Assembly: GCF_020536995.1 (NCBI RefSeq)
Contig: NC_068363.1
Location: 2,268,361 to 2,332,360 of the forward strand
Direction of reading: 5' to 3'
Source of the DNA: Dreissena polymorpha
Taxonomy: Eukaryota; Mollusca; Bivalvia; Myida; Dreissenidae
Length of the DNA stretch: 64,000 nt
Shown here in pieces: positions 52,523 to 64,000 of this stretch. How positions within the stretch are numbered: position 1 is the first letter of the stretch; every line of letters starts with the position of its first letter. The notes under the pieces are model-generated. The model searched no databases and was not told the origin of the DNA. It saw nothing but the letters and a program-made list of their open reading frames with translations. Position numbers and translations under genes: made by a program.

Positions 52523-53689
52523 TAACAATTCTGCTGCTGAAACGACGGCTTGTTTACGCCAACTGTACACGACCAAGGCAAAAGCTGTGCCTAAAATATT
52601 GATATATCGACAAAGCGACTAAACGAACTATTTACTCCATCAGACAATCAAAGCGCTGAAGGCACTGAAGATGTTCGCTATTGCATAATTTAACACGCAA
52701 TTCATTTTTGAAAATCAATCGCAAGTTTGAAATGAACACACGCCATTCAACTTTATAAAGTGTGTGTCATAGCGCACGGGTCGAGTTTTGTGTGCATTTT
52801 TTTTTCATCCTTATTATTTAATAGAAATAACTAAGACAAAATAAAAACAACATGCTTTTTGGAATTTCTGAAAGCATAGAAAGTATGATGAAAATGGTAA
52901 TGATAACTTAATATAAAGAAAATTTGCAGTCACCATCATATTAAAGGAATATTTTTTTCTAATATCAAATGACTATCTCACCAAGAATATAAATTCATAA
53001 TGAAAATTCCGTGTACAAAACTTTTGATTTTTGACACCATATACAAATTCAAAATATACAACAATCTTCGTATCTTGTATATGGAGGAATAAAAGTATAT
53101 AAACATTGCTGTTTATGCTTTACTTATTACCCGAGCAGTTCACACGGTGTCAACAACGCTAACATAAACATAGGTATAGAGCACTCATGCGCTTTTAGGC
53201 GTAGCTGTTTCCGTTTTCATCTTAGTGACTTTTACATAACGCCAACAGACACGCATGAATATTTTCGAATATTTAAGAAGCTGATTCGAGATACCTCTGA
53301 AATTTTGCAACATCACTGCGTATGTGCTCAATTCAAAGGATGTAGCACTGTTCAGTGTAAGGAATTCCGGACTACTCTCTGTATGCTCAAACGACACAAA
53401 TTGTGGCCCTGTTACAATTACGCGTTACAATCCATCTCGCAGAATTTCACTTTCGCCTCCAAGATGAGAAAACAATCATTAGCGAAATAGTATAGTGTCA
53501 CGATAAGAGAAAATCGTTTAAGTATCATACCACAATGTTTGCCGTACTTGGTCAGCACGTCTGGAAATCATTCCTTAATGTGTGGATAGGCTGCCATTAT
53601 TAACAAGTTTGCTATTTTCAATTCAATTTTTTATCAAAAAGGATTGTTCTTAAATGTGGCATTTTCAATTCGCAATGAGATTTGTAATG
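52523..53689. other. Intergenic sequence, nothing assigned
   Basis: AT-rich sequence with short open frames lacking motifs. Confidence 0.4.
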
Positions 53690-53900
53690 ACCCTCGTCAT
53701 GTGAAAATGGGTCTTATTCCATATGCGCCCATCATATAAATAGCCCACTCAGCTATCACTCCTTCTGGTAAGGAGAAACATAACATATTGAGTGATTTTA
53801 AAGCGAACAGCGTCGCCTATGGCCTGACTGCGCAAAAGCACAGGTTGGGTTTAACAAACGCTTGCCGAAACGCATAAGACCCATTTTCGCATGACGGCGC
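53690..53900. mobile_element. Possible MITE with inverted ends CGTCATGTGAAAATGGGTCT
   Basis: TCGTCATGTGAAAATGGGTC at the left and ATAAGACCCATTTTCGCATG plus ACGG at the right are inverted repeats with two mismatches, about 160 bp apart. Confidence 0.5.
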
Positions 53901-54532
53901 TTTTGACGTGTGATTTAAATGTGTCGAAAGAAAACTGCGTTTAAATCAAATATAAACATACGATATATTCGATAGTGAAGAAAGATACTCATAACAAGGC
54001 ATATGAGGACACATATGAAGTGCTATCCCGTAGTATATTTTTTATTTTACTCACACTAATGTGTGGTTTGACAATGCTAACACACATTTCATGCGGTGAA
54101 TATGCAGCTTACAAGTGAAAAACACAACACAATAGTTAAACTTTTGTTTAATTGTATTTAATTATTTAGAAAAGTAAATTGCTAACTTTATTTCAAAGTC
54201 AGCGTATACGCCGACTACATTTTTAAAAGACATTTATTGTTATAAATATATTTAATATAATATATTAGGTTGTTTTCGGTTTTAGCGATTAAAAAGCATT
54301 TTCGAGGTTGCCTATAGTATGCCTGTAGTAATTCATGAACTCATATCCAACTGTCTATGTATTGAGAACTGTGAATATAAACAAGCTAAACCTTCTACTA
54401 ACCTTTTGCTATTGCATTCGTATTATTATTATAAATTGTTATATTCGGGTTTAGCAATTATGAAACTTTTTATCGTATCGCTGAAGTTATTGTTGAACTT
54501 ATGTTCAACGTTTTATACATTGAGAATATAAA

Positions 54533-54561
54533 CAAAGACCTATAGATAATATGGGTCTTTG
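54533..54561. other. Hairpin CAAAGACCTATAG...ATGGGTCTTTG
   Basis: It has a short-loop palindrome of 29 nt with one or two mismatches, similar to that at 61646-61676. Confidence 0.6.
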
Positions 54562-54920
54562 ATATAAATAAGCGTCAACTTTTTCCCGAATCTCTCATTT
54601 TACGACCTGTACTACGTCATTGAGTTGTATGCGAGAGCGTAACCTATTGCGTTGTTATAACCCGTAAACTTTCCTTTGTTTATCGACAGACGCATCTATT
54701 AATAGCCTCATATATCATGAATGCCAAAACTACCGGGAAAAAGAACCACGTGACCAAATAGAACGCAAAACGCAAATACCATGCGACTACGACTTTTATT
54801 ATGTAAGAAAGCTCCGCAACTCCTTTGAAGTCGGAGCCTTGTGATTGCTATTACTTAAATAATTGACCACTAACTGAAGTAAGCAAAGGAAACGCAGCAC
54901 CTAATTGACCCATTCCTTAT

Positions 54921-55588
54921 CAGGGGCGTAGATAACCTCCCAACATTGGGGGGGGGGGGGGGGGGCGGTCCAATTTCTGTACTGGGAACATAAAGAGGTT
55001 CGTTTGAGAGGGTTGTCCTCTCCCGTGGTTCAGAAAAAAAAATAATTACAATTAATATGGTGCTTTTTGGGGGAACTTTCATGTTGATATAAATGTTATT
55101 TTCTTTCCAAAAACTCTAATTACAACATAAAATTCATCAATCAGAGTTTACTGATGTACTTAGAGAACAAAAATATTTTCAAACTAATTACTGTTTTTCA
55201 CGCGTATATTTACTCAAAATTGTTTAAAGTGGCATTTACCTTTGAATTAAAGCGATCAATTAAAATTAAAAGAATCGCCTGTCCCTAATCAAAACACCGA
55301 CAGTGCAATCACGGAAAAGAACAATGAAACAATTAACGCAATGACATTTACCCCGGCCCCTAGTTTATGACACCTAACAAGGGATATTGACACATCACTA
55401 TTGGCAACCTCAGAGCAGACGGAGAGGGGACACATGGCTTCTGCACTGACGGCCGGGATTACAAAAATACTGGTTTTGGGGCGGCAATTTTTAGGGGATT
55501 TTACGTTTATTTATATAACGATGACTAGCTGAAATATTGGGGGGCGGCCGCCCCCCCCCTGCCCCCCCCCCCATTATCTACGCCCCTG
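54921..55588. mobile_element. Complete hAT-like non-autonomous element with G/C runs
   Basis: CAGGGGCGTAGATAA and TTATCTACGCCCCTG are 15-bp inverted ends. CTTAT flanks both sides (54916-54920 and 55589-55593). The interior has runs of G at the left and C at the right and no transposase. Confidence 0.8.
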
Positions 55589-56344
55589 CTTATATGTGCG
55601 AAGGCAGATTAAATTTTACTAATGTATGGTTTGCCTATTATAACACACATTATAATGCGGTAAATATGCGACTAACAAGTAAAAACCACTATAATTAAAC
55701 TTTAGTTTTGAATTAAGTTATTTAGAAAACACAATTCCAAACCTTATTTCAAAACAGCAAGACTACATTTTTTAGAGAATATTATTGTAATATTTAAATG
55801 TTTTTTTTAACAGTTTCAGCGATTATGAAACATTTTTTTATGTTGTCTATCGTATCCCTGTAATAATTGTTGAACTCGTGGTCAACGTATTATTAATTGA
55901 GACCTGTGAATATAAACAAGCGTAACCTTATACTACTGCGTTATTCTCACACGGACTCCCCTTTGTTTATCGCCAGCCTCAGATTTATGAATGAGCTGAG
56001 CGAAAATACTACGTCACGCACACGCAGCAGAAAGTGGACTATTTTAATCATTCATAAACAATCCCCTACGCGACACGTACAATACGATCATTGTTTATTG
56101 ATTCTTTTCTATAAAACACCGTTCGAAAATATTGAATGTAACACGATATTAATATAATGTTGCCATTTGTGAATACACATAATTGGAGAACTCAAACCTC
56201 TTGCATAAATTATACAACTCTTTCTTGCGCGGATACGCAATCGGGTATTGGGTTAATCATACCTAGTCGTATCGACCTGAATTTCACACTAAGCACTTTA
56301 GACGGGCGCCCATCTAAAAATAGCATAGATTCCAATTTTTTCCT

Positions 56345-56818
56345 TCAATGAAAAGATCGCAACCCCTTCTGCGAACTCCGGTGATGAACCTTATATAAAC
56401 TCTGACTTTCACACACTGGCCGCGAATTGACCCGAAACCCATCGGGTTGAAATGCAATGCAAGTAAGTACTAAATATGAGAATATAGCCTTTAGTATAAA
56501 CGCTTTTGCGCTGGTAATTCTCTGAAAAAATAAAAGGTGAACGCACAAACTGTATTTATGTCGAAAATTGATTGTAAAACTGTTCTATCTATTGAGCCTT
56601 TCATTAGAGATAAAATTGTTTCATGCAGTAAAACAGTGTTACAAAGACGCGGATATGTTTCCAATGTTCTGGTGTTATACTCAAATCAGCTAATGGAATA
56701 AATGAAGTGTATTCATTCGTACCTAGCCGCGGGAAATTTTATTTGAATATTATTGGACACTTACAAAGGTCAAGTAAGGGTGAAAAGCTGGCTTAATACA
56801 GCTTACGCCGAAAAAAGA
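56345..56818 (+). repeat. Unclassified repeat, part A, copy 2
   Basis: It is the reverse complement of 50053-50520. The core at 56391-56459 starts with TTATATAAACTCTGACTTTC and ends AATGCAATGCAAGTAAGT, where CAA|GTAAGT resembles a splice donor. Confidence 0.75.
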
Positions 56819-57520
56819 TATACGGCGTTGATTGTGGTTGGAGTTTATGAAAAGTAAAGAGTTCAATGAATAAGATCAAGGATAGCGAATGTCTTTTTCT
56901 GTGCAGTTCTTAGCTGCATCATACGCAGAACGGGATGTTACGCAAAGTTTTCGCGGCTTATTTTACATTATTTAATATTGCTGGTCATAAACCTATAGAA
57001 ACAAAACAGAAAACAAAAGAAGAATGGAAGTGAAATTAAAACATATGAGGCAACCAGCCACACGCGAAGTATCCGTACATATTTTAAATATTTATACGCG
57101 CGTTCTTCGAACAAACCTGTTTTAGTGGTTTGTCGGGCATTGCTATTTGATTCGATTATGAACAGTATCGAGAATCATCGCGCTCATGCTTAATACATTA
57201 GTCAATATGGTGGAATAATTCTTGTTAAATTAATTAAAAATAATTTTTATCATGGTATTGTTGAAAACACATAAAGAATATATTATTGACATACCATAAT
57301 TATATCGCTGATTATCTTCATTTAACATCTTTCTGGTGCAAAGAAAATTCTAGTTCACCTAGTTCACGCTATAGCGTCTTTATTATATAACGATTATTAG
57401 GTAGTCGTGAACACGCAGCGATGACCTGTTTATAAACTCTGACATTCACACACACTAACCGCGAACTTACCCTGATTCCTCGCGGGTTTAAATGCAATGC
57501 ATTAAAGTGAGGCCTCGCTT
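56819..57520 (+). repeat. Unclassified repeat, part B, diverged copy
   Basis: It follows part A directly and shares GATATACGGCGTTGATTGTG, TGTGCAGTTCTTAGCTGCAT and TTATTGACATACCATAAT with the arms at 50542 and 51912, but is far less similar to them than they are to each other. Confidence 0.65.
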
Positions 57521-57565
57521 CCACTGCTGTATACTTATACATGTTAACATGTTGACAGGAATATG

Positions 57566-57916
57566 GAAGTTAGTACTAAATATGAGAACATAGCCTTTAA
57601 GTACAAACGTTCTCGCGCTGGCAATCCTCTGTAAATAAAGGGTGCACGCACAAACTGTATTGGTTTCGAGATTGCGTGTAAAACTGTTCTATCTATTAAG
57701 ACATAAAATTGTTTCATGCTGAACACGCAGTAAAACAGTGTTACAAAGACGCGGACATGTTTCCAATGTTCTGGTCGTATGCTCAAATCCGCATATGGGA
57801 TAAATGAAGTGTATTCATTCTGACCTAGCCGCGGGAAATTTTATTTAAATTTTATTGGACAGTTACAAAGGTCAGGTAAGGTGAAAAGCTGGCGTATACA
57901 GCTACGCCGAAAAAAC
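57566..57916 (+). repeat. Unclassified repeat, part A, copy 3
   Basis: It repeats AGTACTAAATATGAGAA, AAACTGTTCTATCTATT, GTTACAAAGACGCGGA and CTAGCCGCGGGAAATTTTAT from 56460-56818, making an A-B-A order across 56345-57916. Confidence 0.75.
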
Positions 57917-60285
57917 TAACCGAAAACACAGAAGAATAGTAATACGATATCAAACACGGAAAGATCTAGTATCGATAGAAAGCGGTAAAATGATAGTAAA
58001 TTTATCTTAAACCAATATGCTAATAAAACAGCCTGTAAACACTGGCTCTACGTCATTTATTTATTAAAATTGAGCCAAAGCAAGCCAATAACCGAGAGGG
58101 GGCAGAACATTTGCAAATATAACGTATAAGTTCATAAGAATGTTTGATAATGATATATTCCAATTCCACTTTTTAACAATCGGATAATGTAATTCCGAGT
58201 GGGAATGCGTCTACTTAATTCACAAATAGGTACAGTAGCTAAGCGAAAATTACTATATACGTTGACAAATTTTAAAGTATACCACCCATTATAGTCCACA
58301 CGTTCTTCGTTAACCGACCATCAATCTACTAGTATATACATTGATATGTGAAGAAATGTTATTTGTAAGGAAGCAAGTTTGTCCGATTTTTTAACAGTCA
58401 TTTGAATTGTATAACCAAAATATGACACAGCTTTTAACTTTTAATTATTATTCTTTTAATTATTTATTTGCTAAAGTCGCCCTCAGAAATAACAATAGTT
58501 CCATTTTCCACCAAAAAGATCGCGAGTCAGTGTTTTCAGACTGTGTACTAGTAGTTTACTAGTATTGCAAGTGGGTCGTGTGCCGAATTTAAACTCCCGC
58601 CGTATGTAATCTCCTCCGGGTACCCTGGCTTCCTCCCTCAGCAACTTAATCGGGAGTCAATTAAGTGAGTTAGGCAGAGCTGCAAGGACCAACTCCTGGT
58701 ACTCTTGCAAAGTTTCCTCGGGCGCGGAAAGACCTTACACACTTTGAAATAAACTGCTGCTTTTTAGTTTCACTGTGAAATGGAAAAGGTGATTACCGGA
58801 AAACAATGATTGGCCTGTGCTCTCAACAACAAATAGAACGCTGACGACTAATCTTTTCCAGAGTGCTATACTTCAATGCCATTGGCTTACACAATAGCAA
58901 ACAACTTAAGTGCACTCAGCGCTTTGATTTTTTTTTTGATGCAGACGAGTTAAGTGTTTAACAGAGAGAAGTCAGCGGACTTATTATTGTTATTATTAAA
59001 ATTATTACGGTTAGCGACAATTTCGTGACGGCGCTTTTCTATAACCTTCTATTTTCGCTTCTTCCTTTTACAACTAGTGGCTTTATCAGCTCAATCTATT
59101 ATGCTATTGCATCATCACTCGGAGTTCATTGCATCATCGCTCGGAGTTCATGACCAACCGCCGGAAAAATCCGCTTTTTTTTGGTGTGTACCGCTTCGCT
59201 CATCAGAAAGCTGGCGCACTTTTGTCGATAAATGACGTGAGAGAGTGGTATTCACACGCTTGTGTACAAAGTTAAAAGGGTTAACGTGGAATACTATATA
59301 CCAGTGGGACGTAGTTGTAATTTTACTCAGCTTATGCTTTCAATTGAAACCGGTGTGTATGGTTTAGTGTTGGTTTTGTATATATGTGGGGGTAGCTATA
59401 TGTTGTATATACAGACGGCTATATTATTCGACGAAGGATATGAATTGTTTACAAATTAACGCAGTGAGATGAGAGCTTCGTATACTACTGGTGTAGTAGT
59501 GAAGTGCTAACTCGTATGGGAATTGGTTGTGAAATCCTAGGAAATAATCAGAACGGACAATCGACAAAGGAAAACAATAACGGAGATTTTAGCGTATCTA
59601 CTTTGTTTTAATATTAGTATATTTTTACTGTAAATGAATCGAATGTTACAATGGTAGCGCCCACGTGCCACTGACACGTGTGAATACTACAATATGTCTG
59701 CATCAGCATGAGTCATTTTGCGTTTTTCTGTATAACTCTAGCGAATTATAACGTTTAAATGTGGGATTATTTAACGTACCTCAACTATTTCTTCTTAAAT
59801 GCTTTATATTTGACATAGATCTACGTACGACGACCCGGGGGTTCAATAGCTGGGAGTTGGATAATTGCACCCAACACCTCAATCACTTAAGGCGACCCCG
59901 TGTACATTTACATATGTGTTTCATTCCTTATTAATTATATTACCACTATCAAATGCTGAATTTGTTAATATTATTAGTCTTAAAGGGAGTGCACATTAGC
60001 ATGATAATGGAACTCATTCGGAATTTAATTCTTAAATGTCGTTCAAATGATACACCTCAATTACAGACGGTACATCAATCAAGAGCCAAAAACTACCTGA
60101 ACCAACAACAACAATTGGCATGCACTCTTATACAGCTATTCAATCTTATGATTATGCAGATCAAACACATGTTTCGATGATTTACATTTGGTAAAACGAA
60201 ACCATATGTCGCCTGCCGTTTACTTCCTAATGTTAAAATTCTTCATGTCCTGAGGGAAGTAAAATATTTTAAAATTTGACTTGAC
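57917..60285. other. Intergenic sequence, no gene recognised
   Basis: A 22-bp direct duplication (TTGCATCATCRCTCGGAGTT plus CA) lies at 59107-59151. At 58595-58660 there is a CTCCTCCGGGTACCCTGGCT stretch resembling repeats common in invertebrates. Open frames such as that at 59262 have no motif I recognise. Confidence 0.4.
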
Positions 60286-60515
60286 TTAACCCATTTATGC
60301 CTAGTGGACTCTCCCATCCTTATAAATCGGATCAATTTATTTCCAAAATTAGGGATGTCTAGTATATTTATTTCTATATTTAGAATTTTTCTTACAGAAA
60401 TTCTGTTAAGCAAACAGCGCAGACCCTGATGAGACGCCGCATCATGCGGCGTCTCGTCTGGGTCTACGCTGTTTGCCAAGGCCTTTTTTCTAGACGTTAG
60501 GCATAAATGAGTTAA
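60286..60515. mobile_element. Hairpin MITE family 1, intact copy
   Basis: TTAACCCATTTATGCCTAGT and GGCATAAATGAGTTAA are inverted ends. The palindrome GATGAGACGCCGCATCATGC with its complement is near-perfect. The inner part is reversed relative to 39173-39392. Confidence 0.85.
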
Positions 60516-61858
60516 CTTACCTTTATACGTCTCTATGCATTAGATGTGGTACAAAATATTAACTTTTATGAGACGATATGTCGACAACAAGAAGCACATG
60601 GTTACCGTCAAGGCCAAGGCCATACTTTTATGTTTAAGGTTAAAATGCAGAACGTTATTGTGAAACACGGACTTGTCCGCTCAATGGCCTTACCTTATAT
60701 TGAAGGACTTAAAAAATACATTGATAAATGTTTCACCTGTATAAGCCAGTGTATTTCACACCGGATCCGTTTGTCACGGTCATAGGTAGATGTCAAACGT
60801 CTGACTTCAAGCTTTTGTTTTGTAGAAATGAGTCTTGTTGTCTCTTAAACTAAATTTAAGGATATTGATACAAACTGACAGAAATGTAAAACTGCATGTG
60901 ACACAAGGACCACCTGACTACCGTAAAGGTCAGTCTTGGAGATCAAAACTCAAAATGCAGCACGTTTGTCATGGGGCTACCGATATTGTGATTTTGACGT
61001 TCCATGTATTAACTAGCGTCGGATATGATATTGGTTTAACCTTTTTTTAGTAGGACGCCGACTACGGGATCGTAAGGTCCCAGCGGCTATAATTGTCTTG
61101 TATGACGTAAAGATTGGTCTTGTTTGGGCTTTCAGATACTTGCAACGGTTCTCCGCTTGGTCTTGTATTTGAGCGGTAACTATATCTTAGCGCTAGGTAT
61201 CAAGTTAAGGTGCGAACTGTTACTGATTGTGATGAAATAAATAGGTTTTCAAAGAAAGGGTGGGTCTGACGACTTTCTATTTAATGAAACATTGTGTCGT
61301 CAATGAAATTATTGTTAAGTCGTCATGTATCCCTAAAGTCGTCATAGTACGTGTGAGGGATTAATGATAATGTTCCGTGGCTGCATATTGCTCAGAGTGT
61401 AAATGGATCCAAATGACCCAGTGACCAGCTTGTTTATGTAAAATCGGCCTAAGATGTATTTGTATTTCAACATCAGCCTATAAAACTGACATTTAAATTA
61501 AAGATTTGTACGAACGTCCGTTATAGTTACACCACAATCTGTATCATCCATATATTCCGAGACAAACACTGGCAAGTGAGTGATTACCTGCTTTCTAATT
61601 CATTATACATCGTTAACTTAAATTCTTCGACTGCGTTTGCCATTTCAAAGACCTATAAAATATTTATAGGTCTTTGGCCATTTTTAGGATGCTTCCTTCT
61701 CGTTTTGTAATGAAACGTATCGAATGTTGAGCGTAAAGTTATCGTATCTCGTAGCGAAAAAATAAGTGGGTACAACCTTTCGTGTGCGTGTGCGTAATTA
61801 GCCAGAGCGTTCTTACTAAAAGGCCTTACGTTTAACAATTAATTATTATTGTTAGTGG
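60516..61858. other. Upstream region of the SLC7-like gene, nothing assigned
   Basis: No TATA box is convincingly placed. A 31-nt near-perfect palindrome lies at 61646-61676, about 180 bp before the ATG. Non-coding first exons cannot be excluded. Confidence 0.35.
61646..61676. other. Hairpin CAAAGACCTATAAA...TTTATAGGTCTTTG
   Basis: A 31-nt near-perfect palindrome lies 183 bp upstream of the SLC7-like start codon. It could act as a cruciform or a dimeric binding site; function is unknown. Confidence 0.7.
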
Positions 61859-62042
61859 ATGTCCCCTAACCCCGTGACTGGATACACTGCCTCAATGCCC
61901 GACAACAAGGCGCCCTCTGCTGTATCGGAGGAGCCCCCAGAAGCAGCGGAAGAGTCTTTGGTAAAAAATGGCGACAGCGGTGGACTCAAGAAATCCGTTG
62001 GGCTCGTTTCCGGTACCGCCATGATCGTGGGCACAATGATAG
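61859..62042 (+). CDS. SLC7-family amino-acid transporter light chain, first coding exon
   Basis: The exon encodes 61 complete codons and ends ATGATAG|gtaaat in phase 1. A hydrophilic, acidic N-terminus of about 42 residues (KAPSAVSEEPPEAAEESLVK) precedes LKKSVGLVSGTAMIVGTMIG, the start of transmembrane helix 1 of heteromeric amino-acid transporters. The unwound GTMIGSGIF motif that binds substrate would continue in the next exon. These proteins have 12 membrane segments and work with an SLC3 heavy chain at the plasma membrane. The sequence fits the y+L/b0,+/LAT subgroup (SLC7A5-A11), and I cannot choose a member from one exon. The next exon is beyond the window or in its last 2 kb, where I see only repeats. 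ATGs at 61859 and 61895 are in frame; the first is preferred as the longer one. Confidence 0.85.
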
Positions 62043-62065
62043 GTAAATACTATTTTCGTTGGCTA

Positions 62066-62300
62066 GCAATGTTCTGCGTTAAGTGTCATCCAAGATAAGC
62101 CCGCGGACTGTGTAGTCCACACAGGCTAATTAGTGGCGTCAGTATCGGCCCAAACTAGATTTATGCTGAGAAAACACTTCCTTTACATGAACAATTCCTT
62201 AAAAGTGGAAAGCGTCGGCAGGGTCTCCGATTATCCTTTGCGGACTGCAAGGTTAATCGGGCGTCATGCACTTTACGCACATGCATCAATCCCCTTTTAG
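62066..62300. mobile_element. Foldback MITE family 3, diverged copy in SLC7 intron 1
   Basis: GTGTCATCCAAGATAAGCCC, GTAGTCCACACAGGCTAAT and CTTTACGCACATGCATCAAT fit the family. The left outer end is missing, and the element starts within about 25 bp of the SLC7 exon 1 donor. Confidence 0.65.
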
Positions 62301-62752
62301 GCTAGACTATATTTTGTGTGTGATGGCTATTCAAGGCATTCAAGACAATACACATTCGTAGCTTCTTATTGTTTCATAAAGCAAACTTAACATGCGGAAC
62401 TTCAAAATAATGTTAAATAATGTGTTCATTACTTTTTCAAATAAAAGGATTGACCAAATGGAGTGTACAATTAACATATAATGAATACTTATGGCGTGTC
62501 AAAGGTTGCAAAATTGAATATTTCAATGTTTGTGTTGCATAGTTGTATATATATGGAATGGTATGCGGCTTGTTTTTCCCAGTCGGGAAATGTACTGATA
62601 CCGCGCCAATTAGGTAATATAAGCGCGAAAAACTTTGAAAGCGGGAAAATTCGCGTCGTGAAATCTTTAGATTTATATTGGAATAATCGGTGTATTTAAT
62701 TGCTTGATATTTAATTTCACAAACTTAATCTTCTTTTAACTGCTTTTTTAGC

Positions 62753-64000
62753 TCACCTGAGCACAACGTGCTCATGGTGAGCTTTTGTGATCGCTTTTTG
62801 TCCGTCGTGCGTCGTCCGTCGTGCGTCGTGCGCCGTCTGCATTTGCCTTGTTAACTCTCTAGAGGCATCATTTATTGTCCAATCTTCATGAAATTTGGTC
62901 AGAAGATTTGTCTCAGTGATATCTTGGATATGGCTATATGTGGCTAGTAAAATCTTGTTAACACTCTTGAGGCCACATTTATTGTCTGATCTTCATGAAA
63001 CTTGGACGAGTTCGAAAATGATGCCGGTTGGTTGAAAAATATGGCCGCCAGGGGGCGGGGCATTTTACCTTATATGGCTATAGTTAAACCTTGTTAACAC
63101 TCTATAGGCCACATTTATTTTCCGATCTTCATGAAACTTGCTCAGAAGATTTGTCCCAATTATATCTTGGATGAGTTTGAAAATGTTTACCTTTGCTTGA
63201 AAAACATGGCTGCCAAGGGGCGGGACATTTTTCCTTATATGGCTATATATGGCTATTGTAAAATCTTGTTTACACTCTAGAGGCCAACTTTATTGTCCGA
63301 TCTTCATGAAACTTGGTCAGAAGATTCATCCCAATAATATCTTGGACGAGTTCGAAAATGATGCTGGTTGGTTGAAAAACATGGCCGCCAGAGGGCTGGG
63401 CATTTTTCCTTTTATGGCTATAGTAAAACCTTGTTAACACTCTAGAGGCCACATTTATTTTCCGATCTTCATGAAACTTGCTCAGAAGATTTGTCCCAAA
63501 GATATCTTAGATGAGTTAAAGAAATGGTAACATTTGCTTGATAAACATGGCTTCCAATGGGTGGGGCATTTTTCCTTATATGGCTATATATGGCTACAGT
63601 AAAATCTTGTTAACACTCTAGTGGCCACATTTATCGTCCAATCTTCATGAAACTTGGTCAGAAGATTCATCCCAATAATATCTTGGATGAGGTCGAAAAT
63701 TGGCCGGTTGGTTAGAAAACATGGCCGCCAAGTGGCGGGGCATTTTCCCCAATATAGCTATAGTAAAACCTTGTTAACACTCTAGAGGCCACATTTATTT
63801 TTCAATATTCATGAAACTTGGTCAGAAGATTTGTCCCAATGATATCTTAAATGAGTTTGAAAATGGTAACCTTTGCTTGAAAAACATGGCTGCCAAGGGG
63901 CGGGGCATTTTTACTTATATGGCTCTATTTGGCTATAGTAAAATTTTGTTAACACTATAGAGGCCACATTTATTGTCCAATCTTCATGAAACTTGGTCAA
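62753..64000 (+). repeat. Hairpin-headed repeat, 'AGCTCACCTGAGC' family, runs off the window
   Basis: It starts after a T run with AGCTCACCTGAGCACAACGT and CTCATGGTGAGCTTTTGTGA, followed by TTTTTGTCCGTCGTGCGTCG. At least seven units with TCTTCATGAAACTTGGTCAG and AACATGGCYGCCA repeat at about 170 bp, continuing past 64000. It is related to 21699-23605. Confidence 0.85.

Larger units (their letters stand above)
54240..56000 (+). repeat. Diverged direct repeats flanking a hAT-like insertion
   Basis: Segments 54268-54420, 54440-54540 and 55804-55940 share a pattern: a TTTAGCGATTA-like start, then TGTTGAACTY, CAACGTTTTA/CAACGTATTA, and TTGAGAACTGTGAATATAAA plus CAAGC. They look like old local duplications. 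The hAT-like element at 54921-55588 lies between them. Confidence 0.5.

Noticed and set aside
54533-54561. Bacterial-type terminator at the GACCTATA hairpins
   Set aside because: The setting is a eukaryotic intergenic region, and there is no T tract placed as in intrinsic terminators.
59262-59459. A 65-residue frame with a hydrophobic stretch upstream of the SLC7-like gene
   Set aside because: It has no family resemblance and no conserved splice sites; a single hydrophobic run in an AT-rich frame is weak evidence.

Overview
This window looks like nuclear DNA of a bivalve mollusc. The AT-rich sequence, compact exons in long introns, and swarms of hairpin-headed repeats carrying GGTCAAGGTCA blocks are typical of heterodont bivalves. 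A Dreissena-like mussel is my best guess, but the species is inferred, not read. I recognise four host genes.

(1) A minus-strand gene, exons at 7627-7544 and 912-660 and continuing off the left edge, encodes a probable mitochondrial targeting sequence followed by a charged linker. It is most like the N-terminus of the m-AAA protease subunit AFG3L2. (2) On the plus strand, ten exons between 7935 and 29983 encode the pumilio-repeat ribosome-biogenesis factor NOP9 (about 600 residues). These two genes are head to head with only 307 bp between start codons, so they probably share a bidirectional promoter. (3) On the minus strand, seven exons between 41979 and 33672 encode a complete C5orf22 (UPF0489) homologue of 474 residues, convergent with NOP9. 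(4) At 61859-62042 lies the first coding exon of an SLC7 (LAT-type) amino-acid transporter running off the right edge.

The rest is mostly repeats. The commonest are non-autonomous elements that begin after a T run with a short hairpin, carry tandem units of 145-177 bp, and end in CTCTTGTT. At least nine sequence families share this plan. Two copies sit inside other repeats with readable borders and show no target-site duplication, which suggests a Helitron/Helentron-like (HINE) origin. Other repeats are a tRNA-headed element with inverted ends (five or six copies), two sister hairpin MITE families, a third foldback MITE, two TA-flanked MITEs, hAT-like elements with CAGRGGCGTA ends, tRNA-derived SINEs, a CR1/Jockey-type LINE remnant, hAT transposase remnants and one fossil integrase fragment. 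Intron 6 of NOP9 holds a 15-bp minisatellite of about 49 units.

The 50-58 kb stretch is unusual. A two-part unit (called A and B here) recurs in both orientations, includes a roughly 98% identical inverted repeat with arms of about 600 bp, and has a conserved TATA-containing core. I could not assign it to a known family. NOP9 exon 9 carries an apparent one-base frameshift, which is either an assembly error or a real defect.
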